In this document: positions 53,881-62,591 of the stretch, one piece after another
Layout of the letters: each line of letters starts with the position of its first letter
Numbering within the stretch: the first letter of the stretch is position 1
Assembly: GCA_029561455.1 (NCBI GenBank)
Contig: JAKQIY010000041.1
Location: 248,001-312,000 of the forward strand
Direction of reading: 5' to 3'
Origin: a bacterium
Lineage (GTDB): Bacteria > Zhuqueibacterota > Zhuqueibacteria > Residuimicrobiales > Krinioviventaceae
DNA length: 64,000 nucleotides
The notes under the pieces: model-generated
The model's input: only the letters and a program-made list of their open reading frames with translations
Database searches by the model: none
What the model was told of the DNA's origin: nothing
Program-made: the position numbers and the translations under genes

Positions 53881-54552
53881 ATGGCAGAGCATAATCTTAT
53901 TTATAATAAGAATTTAGATGAAATTACTTCTTCGATTGTTTTTTTGACTGATGAAATCGGTGTTTATCATTATAATAAATTAACATATTTATTTGAATAT
54001 TTTTTTATAAAAAATTTCGGTTTCAGATATACAAAAGAAAAATTTTTAAAATACCCACATGGACCAGTTATTTCAAATTATAAAAATCAAATTCATCGAT
54101 TATATAAAAATGGTATTATAAATGTAAATTGTGATGAATTAAATAAAAAGAGAACAGTCGATGATTATTTATATAAAAAAATTATTATTTCAAAAACAGA
54201 TTTAACTATAAGTAATATAATAACTAATAGTGAAATTTTTAATTTTATTGAAATGATAATTGAAAAATTTGCTAGACTCACTACTGATGAATTAGAAAAT
54301 ATAATATATCAAACAACCCCAATAAAAAATTATCTTACCTTACAAGAGAATAATTATAGAAAAAAAATTGGAGGTTATATATTCCCAGATTGCATTAGAT
54401 TAAAGGATTATAAAGATATTGTTGTGAAAGGAAGAGAACTTGCTTTGAAACATTCACTAAAATATCCCCAAATTGATATTGAATTGCATAAAGACCTAGC
54501 AATAGAGTTAGCTTATATGAGCAATTTGAGACCAAAATTATGTGCATTCTAA
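53881..54552 (+). CDS. Panacea/SocA-like protein, putative antitoxin
   Basis: A 223-residue lysine/isoleucine-rich protein. The N-terminal half matches the Panacea (SocA-like, DUF4065) pattern: YHYNKLTYLFEYFFIKNFGFRYTKEKF followed by KYPHGPV (PHGPV at 59-63) and SNYKNQIHRLYKNGII. Panacea proteins act as antitoxins that neutralise diverse toxins in PanAT systems, and SocA is a ClpXP adaptor-type antitoxin. The C-terminal half (about 130-223) is not recognised. Its end overlaps the next gene by 13 bases. No good ribosome site precedes the ATG at 53881. Codons are strongly AT-biased (AAA, ATA, TTA, AGA), unlike the flanking genes. Antitoxin role is inference from domain and gene order. Confidence 0.62.
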   Translation: MAEHNLIYNKNLDEITSSIVFLTDEIGVYHYNKLTYLFEYFFIKNFGFRYTKEKFLKYPHGPVISNYKNQIHRLYKNGIINVNCDELNKKRTVDDYLYKKIIISKTDLTISNIITNSEIFNFIEMIIEKFARLTTDELENIIYQTTPIKNYLTLQENNYRKKIGGYIFPDCIRLKDYKDIVVKGRELALKHSLKYPQIDIELHKDLAIELAYMSNLRPKLCAF

Positions 54553-54983
54553 AACAGCAATTATTATCAAAATACCCTCCACAACCTCGAGAAGTTTGGC
54601 AAGTCGATGATCTTGAATTAAGGTTAGAAGATCCAAGTAGAAAAAATAAATATAAAAGGCCAGTATTAATTTTATCTTGTAAAGAACTATTAAAACCTGG
54701 TATAACTATAATAAATGTAATCCCTTTTGCTACTATAAAATCAGGTTATTCTTTTGATAAATTTACAATACCAATTAAAAATGGATTTATTGGTCCAAGT
54801 AATAATTTTAAAGTAAATAATACATCTGCTGCTCTAATTAGATTTTATCAACCTATTGATATTAAATTTTTTGTTGAAAAGTGTGGAGAATTATCTGAAG
54901 AGATATATTATGCAATTAGAAGAAGTTTGTGTGAAAATGTGATAGGTCAAAAAATAAATGATTATAATTTTAAAATAAACTAA
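54540..54983 (+). CDS. PemK/MazF-like protein, putative toxin
   Basis: A 147-residue basic protein whose layout resembles MazF/PemK ribonuclease toxins: a start of REVWQVDDLELRLEDP, the loop KNKYKRPVLILSCKELL (the R-P-V-hydrophobic-S step), strand ITIINVIPFATIKSG (the V-x-P-x-T/A-like step), and a late SAALIRFYQPIDIKFFVEKCGELSEEIYYAIRRSL, which matches the S-x-x-hydrophobic and G-x-L-S-x-E ends of the family. The loop before KRP is longer than usual and the C-terminus runs on for about 15 residues. It overlaps the Panacea-like gene by 13 bases and precedes the DCD-like gene by 16, so the three are likely co-translated. RNase activity is not shown. Confidence 0.6.
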   Translation: MCILKQQLLSKYPPQPREVWQVDDLELRLEDPSRKNKYKRPVLILSCKELLKPGITIINVIPFATIKSGYSFDKFTIPIKNGFIGPSNNFKVNNTSAALIRFYQPIDIKFFVEKCGELSEEIYYAIRRSLCENVIGQKINDYNFKIN

Positions 54984-54999
54984 AGTAAAAGGGGAAAAT

Positions 55000-55656
55000 A
55001 TGATTTTAAATGATAAACAAATTTATGAAGCTGTTCAAAACAATGATATTATTATTAAACCATTTGATGAAAAACAAATACAGGGCGCAACTTATGACTT
55101 TAGAGTCGGTGAACAAGGAGCTACTACTACTACTAAAAAACTTGTAAATATAAAGGAAAATGGTTATATAATAATAAGTCCTGGGGATTTTGGTGTTATT
55201 ACTGTATTAGAAGAAATAAAACTTAGTCTTCAATTTTGTGGCAGATTCGGTTTACGATCTAAATATGCACGAAAAGGGCTATTAGCAACAACTGGCCCTC
55301 AAATTGATCCAGGTTATCATGGAAGATTAATTATTGGTGTTACTAATCTTACTCCTAAGCCAATAACATTATCTTATAAGGATGATTTTGTTACTTTAGA
55401 GTTTCATCGTTTAGAGCAACCATCTTCCAAACCATATATCGGTCCATTTCAAAATAAATTAGAATTAGGTGCAGAGGAAATTGAATTTATTACTGAATCT
55501 AATGGTATGGCATTATCTGAAGTATTAACAACATTGCGCTCTTTAAGTGAAAATGTCGGTGCTTTATCTAAAGATGTAAAAAATTTAAAGTGGATACTTC
55601 CATTAATAGTAGGTTTTGGAATTACTATAATAGCAATATTAGTTGCAATTAAGTAG
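55000..55656 (+). CDS. dCTP deaminase-fold protein with C-terminal membrane anchor, catalytic Glu missing
   Basis: A 218-residue protein. Residues 1-150 follow the dCTP deaminase/dUTPase trimer fold: MILNDKQIYEAV, IIKPFDEKQIQGATYDFRVG, ISPGDFGVITVLEEIKL, GLRSKYARKGLL (86-91 match RSSLAR of E. coli Dcd), IDPGYHGRL. Where E. coli Dcd has Glu138 (VLEF) this protein has Gly113 (IIGV), so deaminase chemistry is doubtful although Ser87 and Arg91 are kept. After a linker with coiled-coil-like heptads (165-195) comes a single TM helix (WILPLIVGFGITIIAILVAI, 198-217). A GGGGA site precedes the ATG. It may bind a nucleotide at the membrane as a sensor. Third gene of the AT-rich cassette. Confidence 0.68.
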   Translation: MILNDKQIYEAVQNNDIIIKPFDEKQIQGATYDFRVGEQGATTTTKKLVNIKENGYIIISPGDFGVITVLEEIKLSLQFCGRFGLRSKYARKGLLATTGPQIDPGYHGRLIIGVTNLTPKPITLSYKDDFVTLEFHRLEQPSSKPYIGPFQNKLELGAEEIEFITESNGMALSEVLTTLRSLSENVGALSKDVKNLKWILPLIVGFGITIIAILVAIK

Positions 55657-55699
55657 TTATTATCCTTAAAGTAATCATATAAAGTTAAGTTAAAATTTT

Positions 55700-56458
55700 A
55701 TGCCCCACCAACCCGACTGGGATTTTTATAATGTCGAAATGGATGACAAATCCGCTTCGGTGATGCTGGACCTAGCGTTGGCGCGCGTTGCTCCCATAGC
55801 GGATAAACCCCGTATGTTATGGATACGGGTAACACTTTTACAGCCGGATGCCGATGGGTTAGTGCAAAAAGAGGAACTGGATCGGCTGGTCGAACTGGAA
55901 CAGGATATTGTCGCCCGCATCAGTCAAAATCTCGAGGGAGTACTGGCCGGGAAAGTTACCGCTGCGGGAATACGGGATTTTTACTTTTATTGCAGCAGCA
56001 GTGGTGATTTTGATTCTACGTTTACTGAAATAAAAAAACATCATCAGGAATACGAGTTTGCCGGCGACGCCAATTCCGACCCGGAGTGGCGGATTTTCTG
56101 GCAAGTGTTGTATCCTTCCGAAACATATATGCATATCATCCAGAACCGGCGGATTTTACGCAAGCTAAAAGAGTACGGCGACAAGCATACCAAACCGCGC
56201 AAGGTGGATCACTGGTTCTATTTTCAAAACGATATGGATGTGCAAAAATTTGTCACCCGTGTGGAACAACGCGGCTTTTTTATGGAAGGTAGCCAAGTCC
56301 TGCCAATCAAACCGGATTACCCCATCCAGGTCAATGTTTCCCGCGTGGACAATGTGAATGAGGATTATATCAATCAACTGACGGACAGCTTGCTGCAACT
56401 CGCTGAAGAATGCAACGGCCATTATGACGGCTGGGAGACGGTGGTGGTTAAGGGGTGA
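55700..56458 (+). CDS. DUF695 plus RraB-like domain protein
   Basis: A 252-residue cytoplasmic protein. The N-terminal 130 residues match the DUF695 pattern (WDFYNVEMDDKSASVMLDLAL, then PRMLWIRVTLLQPDADGL). The last 100 residues match the RraB/ribonuclease E inhibitor family: DHWFYFQNDMDVQKFVTRVEQRGFF and VDNVNEDYINQLTDSLLQLAEE with the terminal GHYDGWETVV. RraB regulates RNase E in E. coli; here no RNase E is seen. The gene returns to the normal base composition of the chromosome after the AT-rich island and has no clear ribosome site. Function is not known for this fusion. Confidence 0.78.
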   Translation: MPHQPDWDFYNVEMDDKSASVMLDLALARVAPIADKPRMLWIRVTLLQPDADGLVQKEELDRLVELEQDIVARISQNLEGVLAGKVTAAGIRDFYFYCSSSGDFDSTFTEIKKHHQEYEFAGDANSDPEWRIFWQVLYPSETYMHIIQNRRILRKLKEYGDKHTKPRKVDHWFYFQNDMDVQKFVTRVEQRGFFMEGSQVLPIKPDYPIQVNVSRVDNVNEDYINQLTDSLLQLAEECNGHYDGWETVVVKG

Positions 56459-56516
56459 TTCTATCAACAGTAATTTAGCCCCGGATCACCTGTTGAACCG
56501 GGGCCGATAGAAATAA

Positions 56517-57719
56517 TTATACTATCTTTTCAATAATTTCCCCGGATTTGACATCTTTGAGAATGTGCTTGGTGCGGCCATCGGGCATTTTTTCTTCCTT
56601 GACCAGGGTGTACTTGCCATCAATTAAAGTTTTGCCGGATTTATCCCGTTGCGCATGGTCGCCGCCGCGCCAGATATCGAGCTTGACCGGTTCCCAGGCC
56701 CGCGATTTAGCGGACTTGTAGCAGGCGTCGATAATAGCGTTGATGACATAGCCGTCATAAAAGGTCTCCATCGGCTGGCGGCCTTTATCCAGGGCGTCGA
56801 AAACATCGATAAACATGTGAGTATAGCCCAGTTCGTTCACTTCATCGCCCACCGGGAACAGCCAGCCGGTATCGCCCTCGGCTTTTTCCGCCACATAGCC
56901 GCCCTGGCCGACGTTGGTGAACATCTGCAAGCCGGTTCGTAAAAAATGATCCATCCAGATTGTGCCTTCGGTGCCGGCGACTTCATCGCGCAAATCCATA
57001 CCGCCGCGAAACGCCCAGCTTACTTCCAACTGTCCCATCGAGCCGTTCTCAAAGCGGATCAGGGCAATGCCGTGATCTTCGGCGTCGATATTATGCACCA
57101 GGGTATCGGCCCAGCACATCACTTCCACCGGCTTTATATCTTTGCCGATAAAGCAGCGGATTATTTCGGCGCAGTGGCAGCCCATATCTATAATAGCGCC
57201 GCCGCCGGCCTTGTCCATATCCCAAAACCAGGCGCTGTGCGGGCCGGGATGGGTTTCGCGCGAGCGCACCCACAGTACTCTTCCCAGCGCGCCGTTCTTG
57301 ACAGAGTCGAGGGATTTGAGGGTCTTGGGGGTATAAACCAGGTCTTCCAGATATGCGGCATAGACGCCGGCTTTTTCTACCGCTAATAACATTTCTTTGG
57401 CTTCCGCCGCGTTGCGACCCAGCGGCTTGGTGCAAAGGATGTTCTTTTTAGCCTGCGCGGCCATCAGGACTGCTTCTTTATGTAAATGGTTGGGAATGCC
57501 GATCAGCACCGTATCCGTATCCGGATCGTTGATGGCTTTTCCCAGGTCGGTCGTCCAGGAAGGAATGTCCCAGTCCGCCGCAAATTTTTGCGCCCGTTCC
57601 TGTGAGCGGGAATAGACTGTATGAACGCGGTCGCGGCTGCGGAATTTGTGCAGGGTAAGAGTGTAAAACATACCGATCAAGCCGGTGCCCAGCAGGGTAA
57701 TGTTGTGAGAGTGTGTCAT
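56517..57719 (-). CDS. Gfo/Idh/MocA-family oxidoreductase (cytoplasmic)
   Basis: A 400-residue NAD(P)-dependent dehydrogenase without a signal peptide. The Rossmann domain opens [15 protein letters not shown], followed by [18 protein letters not shown] and [12 protein letters not shown], where the lysine-proline pair KPL matches the EKP catalytic Lys; the C-terminal half has [19 protein letters not shown] with the D-x3-H motif. Relatives oxidise or epimerise sugars and inositols. It is minus-strand, monocistronic in appearance, and not close in sequence to the Tat-exported relative at 52.1 kb. Substrate unknown. Confidence 0.9.
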   Translation of the reverse strand: MTHSHNITLLGTGLIGMFYTLTLHKFRSRDRVHTVYSRSQERAQKFAADWDIPSWTTDLGKAINDPDTDTVLIGIPNHLHKEAVLMAAQAKKNILCTKPLGRNAAEAKEMLLAVEKAGVYAAYLEDLVYTPKTLKSLDSVKNGALGRVLWVRSRETHPGPHSAWFWDMDKAGGGAIIDMGCHCAEIIRCFIGKDIKPVEVMCWADTLVHNIDAEDHGIALIRFENGSMGQLEVSWAFRGGMDLRDEVAGTEGTIWMDHFLRTGLQMFTNVGQGGYVAEKAEGDTGWLFPVGDEVNELGYTHMFIDVFDALDKGRQPMETFYDGYVINAIIDACYKSAKSRAWEPVKLDIWRGGDHAQRDKSGKTLIDGKYTLVKEEKMPDGRTKHILKDVKSGEIIEKIV

Positions 57720-57822
57720 GGCTTCTCCCGGAGATAGAGGTTTGGGGATCCAGGTAAATGATTTTTGAGAAATATGCGGTTTTTAGGGGAAATATGCAAA
57801 CAAATTAATTTTAAGAAAGCGA

Positions 57823-58395
57823 TTATTTCCTGGCAAACAGAAACGCTTCCTGGGGAAAGAAAGTTTTCACAGCAATACAGTCCAGGCTGTGCTGCCGGGC
57901 ATAAGCGATAACTTCCTGCGCAGTTCGGGAGATAATAGTAGAACCGCCAATTTTACGACCGGTAGTAAATGCGCCGGCGGGAGAACTGGTCACCAGCAGA
58001 TAGCCGCCGTGTTGCAGAACTGCTGAACATTCGGAAAAGAATGCAGAAATATCTGCAAGGTATTCCAGCAGACCAATAGCCATAACATAAGCACAGGAGC
58101 GGGGACGCAGCGGCAGGGCGGTTGCGCCGGCAACCACAACCGGAACCTGGCGTTTTGTATGGGTCAACCGGGCCATTTTGTAACTGGCATCGAGGCCGAA
58201 CATGGTCAACCCCGGCGGCGCCAGGGGCAATGATTCGCCGCTTCCACAACCCAAATCGAGCCCCAGTCCGGTTTGCGGTGGTATTTTTGCCAGTAATTCC
58301 AGGATGTTCCGGCGTTCCCGTTTATGTATATAACTTAACGGCCAGGGCTTACGGAACAGATGGTAAAGAGGGGCTTTCAGATTCCACAAATTCAC
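57823..58395 (-). CDS. Class I SAM-dependent methyltransferase
   Basis: A 190-residue methyltransferase-fold protein. Motif I GLDLGCGSGESL binds S-adenosylmethionine; GLDASYKMARL gives the acidic residue of the second strand; the later MAIGLLEYLADI and LQHGGYLLVTSSPAGAF match motifs II and III of the Methyltransf_11 type. It follows the adenine deaminase gene by 33 bp on the minus strand and may be the last gene of the nucleoside-salvage operon, although its substrate need not relate to nucleosides. Small-molecule methylation is likely; target unknown. Confidence 0.85.
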   Translation of the reverse strand: MNLWNLKAPLYHLFRKPWPLSYIHKRERRNILELLAKIPPQTGLGLDLGCGSGESLPLAPPGLTMFGLDASYKMARLTHTKRQVPVVVAGATALPLRPRSCAYVMAIGLLEYLADISAFFSECSAVLQHGGYLLVTSSPAGAFTTGRKIGGSTIISRTAQEVIAYARQHSLDCIAVKTFFPQEAFLFARK

Positions 58396-58428
58396 AATTT
58401 CTCCCTTGCAAGGAAATGGGAAGGGTAA

Positions 58429-60168
58429 TTACAGAAACAGCGGCACATGCTGAAATTTCTCCACATCGACCAAGCCTTTATCAGTTAGTTTGAGTTTGGG
58501 AATGACCGGCAGCGCCATAAAGGCCAGGGTCATGAGCGGATCATCGGCAGTAACGCCCAACGAGCGAGCTGCTTGGATGAGAGCTTTGGTTTTTATACTA
58601 ACCTCTTCCAATGGCTGGTTGGACATGAGCCCGGCGATGGGCAGTTCCAGCGTTTCGAGTACCTGGCCGTCGTTGACAATGGCTATGCCACCGCCCATTT
58701 TATTGATGGTAGTAACCGCTTTAAAAATATCGTGATCATGTATGCCGGTAACAATTATATTATGGCTGTCATGGGCAATGGATGACGCTATAGCGCCGCG
58801 TTTCAAGCCAAAACCCCTGAGCAGCCCTTTGCCAATCTTGCCGGAGGCGCGGTGTCGTTCCAGCACGTAGAGCCGCAAGATGTCTCTTTGCGGATCGGAT
58901 ACGACCAGGCCATTTTCCCTGGTGCAATCCATTTCCAGCAATTCGGTCGTGATCTGGTGCGGCATAATGCCGATAACCCGGCAGCGGTCGCCCTGCGCGG
59001 GGATATTGAATTCATCGCCCTCCAGCCATTTGATATTGACCGAACTGCGCACCGGATATTCCGGTTTGGCCGGAACCTCGTATATAGCCGCGCCGTCTTG
59101 CGCAACCAGCGCGCCGTTCTTGTACACCTGGCGGATATTAAAATCCTGCCAGTTATCAAACACCACCATATCCGCAGTTTTGCCGGGAGCGATAGCGCCC
59201 AGCTTGCGTAAACCGAAATATTCGGCAGTATTGTAACCGGCCATACGGATTGCAATATAGGGATCGAGGCCTGTTTGCAGGGCGGTTTTGACCATGAAGT
59301 TGATATGTCCCTGTTCGAGGATGTCGTTGGGGTGGCGGTCGTCGGTGCAGAAAAAACAAAAGCGTTCATTTTCATGGTTAATTAACGGCAACAGGTCAAG
59401 CAGGTTTTTGCTGCCCGAGCCTTCGCGGATCATGATGGACATGCCCAGCCGCAGCTTTTCGCGCGCCTCGTTTACTGTAGTACATTCATGATCCGATGCA
59501 ACTCCCGCAGCTATATAGGCGTTGAGATCCATACCGGTCATTCCCGGGGCGTGGCCGTCTATACGTTTATCGCCGCTGATTTTAAGCTTGTCCAGCACTT
59601 CTTTATCGTTATCAAGCACGCCAGGGTAATTCATCATTTCTCCCAGCCCCAGCACCCATTTTTCGCGCAGGAACGGGAAAATATCAAACGCCCGCAGTTC
59701 GGACCCGGCGGTTTCCAACGGAGAAGCAGGAACACACGACGACATCATGAAAAAGACATTGAGGGGATTATACTTGCTGGAATCCATCATATAACGGATA
59801 CCCTCGTAGCCCAGCACATTGGCTATTTCATGCGGATCGGCAACCACGGAGGTGGTGCCCAGCGGCACCACGGCGCGGGCAAATTGCGGCACTTCCACCA
59901 TCGAGCTTTCAATATGCACATGACCGTCGATAAACCCGGGGGCCAGGTACATACCGCGCAAATTCACCTGGTTTTTGCTCTTGTAACCAGAACCCAGGCC
60001 GACAATTGTATCGCCCAGAATAGCGACATCGGTTTCGATTGTTTCACAGGTATAAACATTGATCACCCGGGCGTTGTGCAGAACCAGGTCGCAGGTTACC
60101 CGGCCGGTGGCGGCATCGATAATATCGCTTAATAACTGTACTTTTTTATTGTATTGCGAAGGACTCAT
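58429..60168 (-). CDS. ade: Adenine deaminase
   Basis: A 579-residue amidohydrolase that turns adenine into hypoxanthine. Metal-binding motifs are clear: FIDGHVHIESSMV (first His pair), VADPHEIANVLG, the DGHAPGMTG loop, and HDSHNIIVTG in the C-terminal part that marks the bacterial Ade family. Length (about 580) is standard. It is downstream of purine nucleoside phosphorylase by 16 bp, so adenosine could be cleaved to adenine then deaminated. Operon position strongly supports a purine-salvage job. Confidence 0.95.
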   Translation of the reverse strand: MSPSQYNKKVQLLSDIIDAATGRVTCDLVLHNARVINVYTCETIETDVAILGDTIVGLGSGYKSKNQVNLRGMYLAPGFIDGHVHIESSMVEVPQFARAVVPLGTTSVVADPHEIANVLGYEGIRYMMDSSKYNPLNVFFMMSSCVPASPLETAGSELRAFDIFPFLREKWVLGLGEMMNYPGVLDNDKEVLDKLKISGDKRIDGHAPGMTGMDLNAYIAAGVASDHECTTVNEAREKLRLGMSIMIREGSGSKNLLDLLPLINHENERFCFFCTDDRHPNDILEQGHINFMVKTALQTGLDPYIAIRMAGYNTAEYFGLRKLGAIAPGKTADMVVFDNWQDFNIRQVYKNGALVAQDGAAIYEVPAKPEYPVRSSVNIKWLEGDEFNIPAQGDRCRVIGIMPHQITTELLEMDCTRENGLVVSDPQRDILRLYVLERHRASGKIGKGLLRGFGLKRGAIASSIAHDSHNIIVTGIHDHDIFKAVTTINKMGGGIAIVNDGQVLETLELPIAGLMSNQPLEEVSIKTKALIQAARSLGVTADDPLMTLAFMALPVIPKLKLTDKGLVDVEKFQHVPLFL

Positions 60169-60184
60169 AAAACAAACACTTTTA

Positions 60185-61006
60185 TCAAGACATTTTCCTG
60201 ATTATTGCATCGAGCAAGGCGTTCAGCTTTTCGCCCGCTAAATGGGCCATATCCGTCACTTCCTGATGGGTCAGTTTACCGGCAGCCAGTCCCGTCGCCA
60301 TGTTGGTGATCAGTGATATACCCAGAGTGCGGATATGCCGCTGATTGGCGACAATGACTTCCGGTACGGTGGACATGGATACGGCATCGCCGCCCAGTTT
60401 GCGCAACATGCGTACCTCGGCAGCGGTTTCGTAACTGGGGCCGGTTACCCAACAAAACACTCCCCGCTGCAACTGTATTCCCTTTTCGGCGGCGGCGGAC
60501 AAGGCAATTTCCTGTAAAGCAGAATCATAGGGTTCGGACATATCGGGGAACCACGGCCCAAGCAGGTTTTCCGGCCGGCCGATAAGGGGATTGCCAAAAC
60601 CAAAATTGATATGATCACGGATCAGCATCATATCCCCGGGCCGAAAATCGGGATTCAACCCGCCACAGGCGGTAGTTACAATAAGCGTCTTGATTCCAAG
60701 TCCGGCTAAAAGGTGCACCGGGTAAGAAACTTGTTCCAGGGTGTATCCTTCATAGTAATGCACCCGGCCCTGGATACATATTACCGGGATGTGGTTTTTA
60801 TTGCCGATACGCCAGGCGCCGGCATGGCCCGGCACAGTGGAGACCGGGTAATGAGGAATATCACCGGCGGCAATCGTCACGGTATTCTCAAGGTAATCGG
60901 CAAAAGCTCCCATTCCGGAGCCCAAAATAACGGCGATTTCCGGTTGTAAGGGTATCAGAGGACGAATATATTCGAGAGATTCTTGGACTTTGTTTTTCAG
61001 TAACAT
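60185..61006 (-). CDS. Purine nucleoside phosphorylase
   Basis: A 273-residue trimeric-type PNP that uses phosphate to split inosine or guanosine into base and ribose-1-phosphate. Signature segments are VILGSGMGAFAD (phosphate loop), GRVHYYEGY, ACGGLNPDFRPGDMMLIRDHIN and GPSYETAAEVRMLRKLGGDAVSMSTVPEVI (purine-binding). It starts one base before the CNT transporter gene ends and precedes adenine deaminase. Length and motifs fit PNP class I. Confidence 0.94.
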   Translation of the reverse strand: MLLKNKVQESLEYIRPLIPLQPEIAVILGSGMGAFADYLENTVTIAAGDIPHYPVSTVPGHAGAWRIGNKNHIPVICIQGRVHYYEGYTLEQVSYPVHLLAGLGIKTLIVTTACGGLNPDFRPGDMMLIRDHINFGFGNPLIGRPENLLGPWFPDMSEPYDSALQEIALSAAAEKGIQLQRGVFCWVTGPSYETAAEVRMLRKLGGDAVSMSTVPEVIVANQRHIRTLGISLITNMATGLAAGKLTHQEVTDMAHLAGEKLNALLDAIIRKMS

Positions 61007-61007
61007 A

Positions 61008-62591
61008 TTAAATAATCAATCCTGCAATTGTTGCGGTTAACCACGACGCCAAGGCGCCGCCGCACATGGCGCGAAAAGCTACGCGGGCAATATCGGGTCT
61101 GCGATTGGGCGCCAATGCGCTGATACCGCCGATCTGGATACCGATGGAGGCAAAGTTGGCAAACCCGCACAAGGCATAGGTGGCAATGATAACCGAGCGG
61201 TTAGAGAGATCGCCCACATTGATGTGTTTGACCAGTTCAACATAGGCGAGCATTTCATTGAGGGAAATTTTTATACCCATAAGATTCCCTACGGCAGCTG
61301 CTTCTCCCCAGGGCACGCCCATAGCAAAAGCCAGGGGTGCGAATAAAGCGCCGAACAGGGTTTTTAAACTGCCGGGGAAAAATCCGGAATATTCGCCGGT
61401 TATTGCATTGATAGCGCCGCCCAGCAGCCGGCCATCGATCATGCGGTCAAAAAAGCCAAAAAACGAGTTGACCAGCGCGATGAGGGCGGTAAAGGCTATC
61501 AGCATGGCGCCAACGTTTACGGCCAGTTTCAGGCCGTCGGTTATTCCCTGGGTGAGGGCGTCGAGCAGGTTATCGGCGCGTTTAATATCCGGCATGGTCA
61601 CATCGCCGGCAGTTTGGGAAAGTTTTGTCTCCGGCAACAATAGCTTGGCCATAACCAGGGCAGCCGGGGCGGACATGACGCTGGCGGTGATGAGGTGACC
61701 GGCATCGACACCTAAACCAATGTACCCGCCCAGCACGCTGCCGGCAATGGTGGCAAAACCGCCCACCATTACCGCATGGATTTCTGATTCCGTCATATCG
61801 TTGAGAAAAGGTTTGATAAGCAGCGGCGCTTCGGTTTGGCCGACAAAAATATTTGCCGAACAGGACAAGGTCTCTGCACCCGACGTACCCATAGTCCATT
61901 TCATGAATTTTGCCATCATTTTTACGACCGCCTGCATAATACCATAATAATAAAGAATGGACATGATGGCGGAAAAATAGATGATGATCGGCAGCACCGT
62001 AAATGCAAACTGAAAGCCGTATTGGCTGAAATAGGCGGAATCCGCCAGGTTACCGAATAAAAACATACTGCCCTTGTCGGCAAATTTTAAAAATTTTGTG
62101 ACCAGATCGGAAAACCAGGCGAATACCTGTTTACCATAAATACCGCGCTGCACCAACACTCCCAGAACAGCCGGCAATGTTGCCGCAAACAGGTATTTAC
62201 TCCAGGCGCCTTTTTTGAAAAGCCGAAAAGTAATTATACCAACCGAAATAAAGGTAATAAGGAATAAGGCCGTTTCTGCTTTGTCCATATAATAAAAAGC
62301 GGCGCTTGCCAGCAGCGCCGCGCTCAACAGCAAGATTCCTCTGGTTACTGTTTGCAACCGAGTTTTATTTTCAAGTAACTGTGGCGAAAAAATATATAAA
62401 AGTATCAGGTACGACAGGATCAGCATACCGACCCAGGAAAGAACGGATTCACTCAAAATAATTGCCGCAAATAAAAATTGTAACGCCACACCCCAGACAA
62501 GTACACGGGATTTTACTATTCTGCGGTTTTGAGAAAACAGCCAGGCTAACGCCGGCAATAAAACAATCCCAGTCAGTCCAAATAATTTCAT
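61008..62591 (-). CDS. Concentrative nucleoside transporter (CNT/NupC family)
   Basis: A 527-residue inner-membrane nucleoside importer driven by H+ or Na+. CNT hallmarks are ISANIFVGQTEAPLLIKPF (as SCSANIFVGQTEAPL), GGFATIAGSVLGGYIGLGV and the late YALCGFANFASIGIQIGGISAL. It is about 120 residues longer than NupC (about 400): an extra hydrophobic segment with some four helices lies between the first CNT helices (to about residue 50) and the FADKGSMFLFG region at about 170. It overlaps the thymidine kinase gene by four bases and the PNP gene follows by one base. Import linked to nucleoside breakdown and kinase salvage. Confidence 0.93.
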   Translation of the reverse strand: MKLFGLTGIVLLPALAWLFSQNRRIVKSRVLVWGVALQFLFAAIILSESVLSWVGMLILSYLILLYIFSPQLLENKTRLQTVTRGILLLSAALLASAAFYYMDKAETALFLITFISVGIITFRLFKKGAWSKYLFAATLPAVLGVLVQRGIYGKQVFAWFSDLVTKFLKFADKGSMFLFGNLADSAYFSQYGFQFAFTVLPIIIYFSAIMSILYYYGIMQAVVKMMAKFMKWTMGTSGAETLSCSANIFVGQTEAPLLIKPFLNDMTESEIHAVMVGGFATIAGSVLGGYIGLGVDAGHLITASVMSAPAALVMAKLLLPETKLSQTAGDVTMPDIKRADNLLDALTQGITDGLKLAVNVGAMLIAFTALIALVNSFFGFFDRMIDGRLLGGAINAITGEYSGFFPGSLKTLFGALFAPLAFAMGVPWGEAAAVGNLMGIKISLNEMLAYVELVKHINVGDLSNRSVIIATYALCGFANFASIGIQIGGISALAPNRRPDIARVAFRAMCGGALASWLTATIAGLII

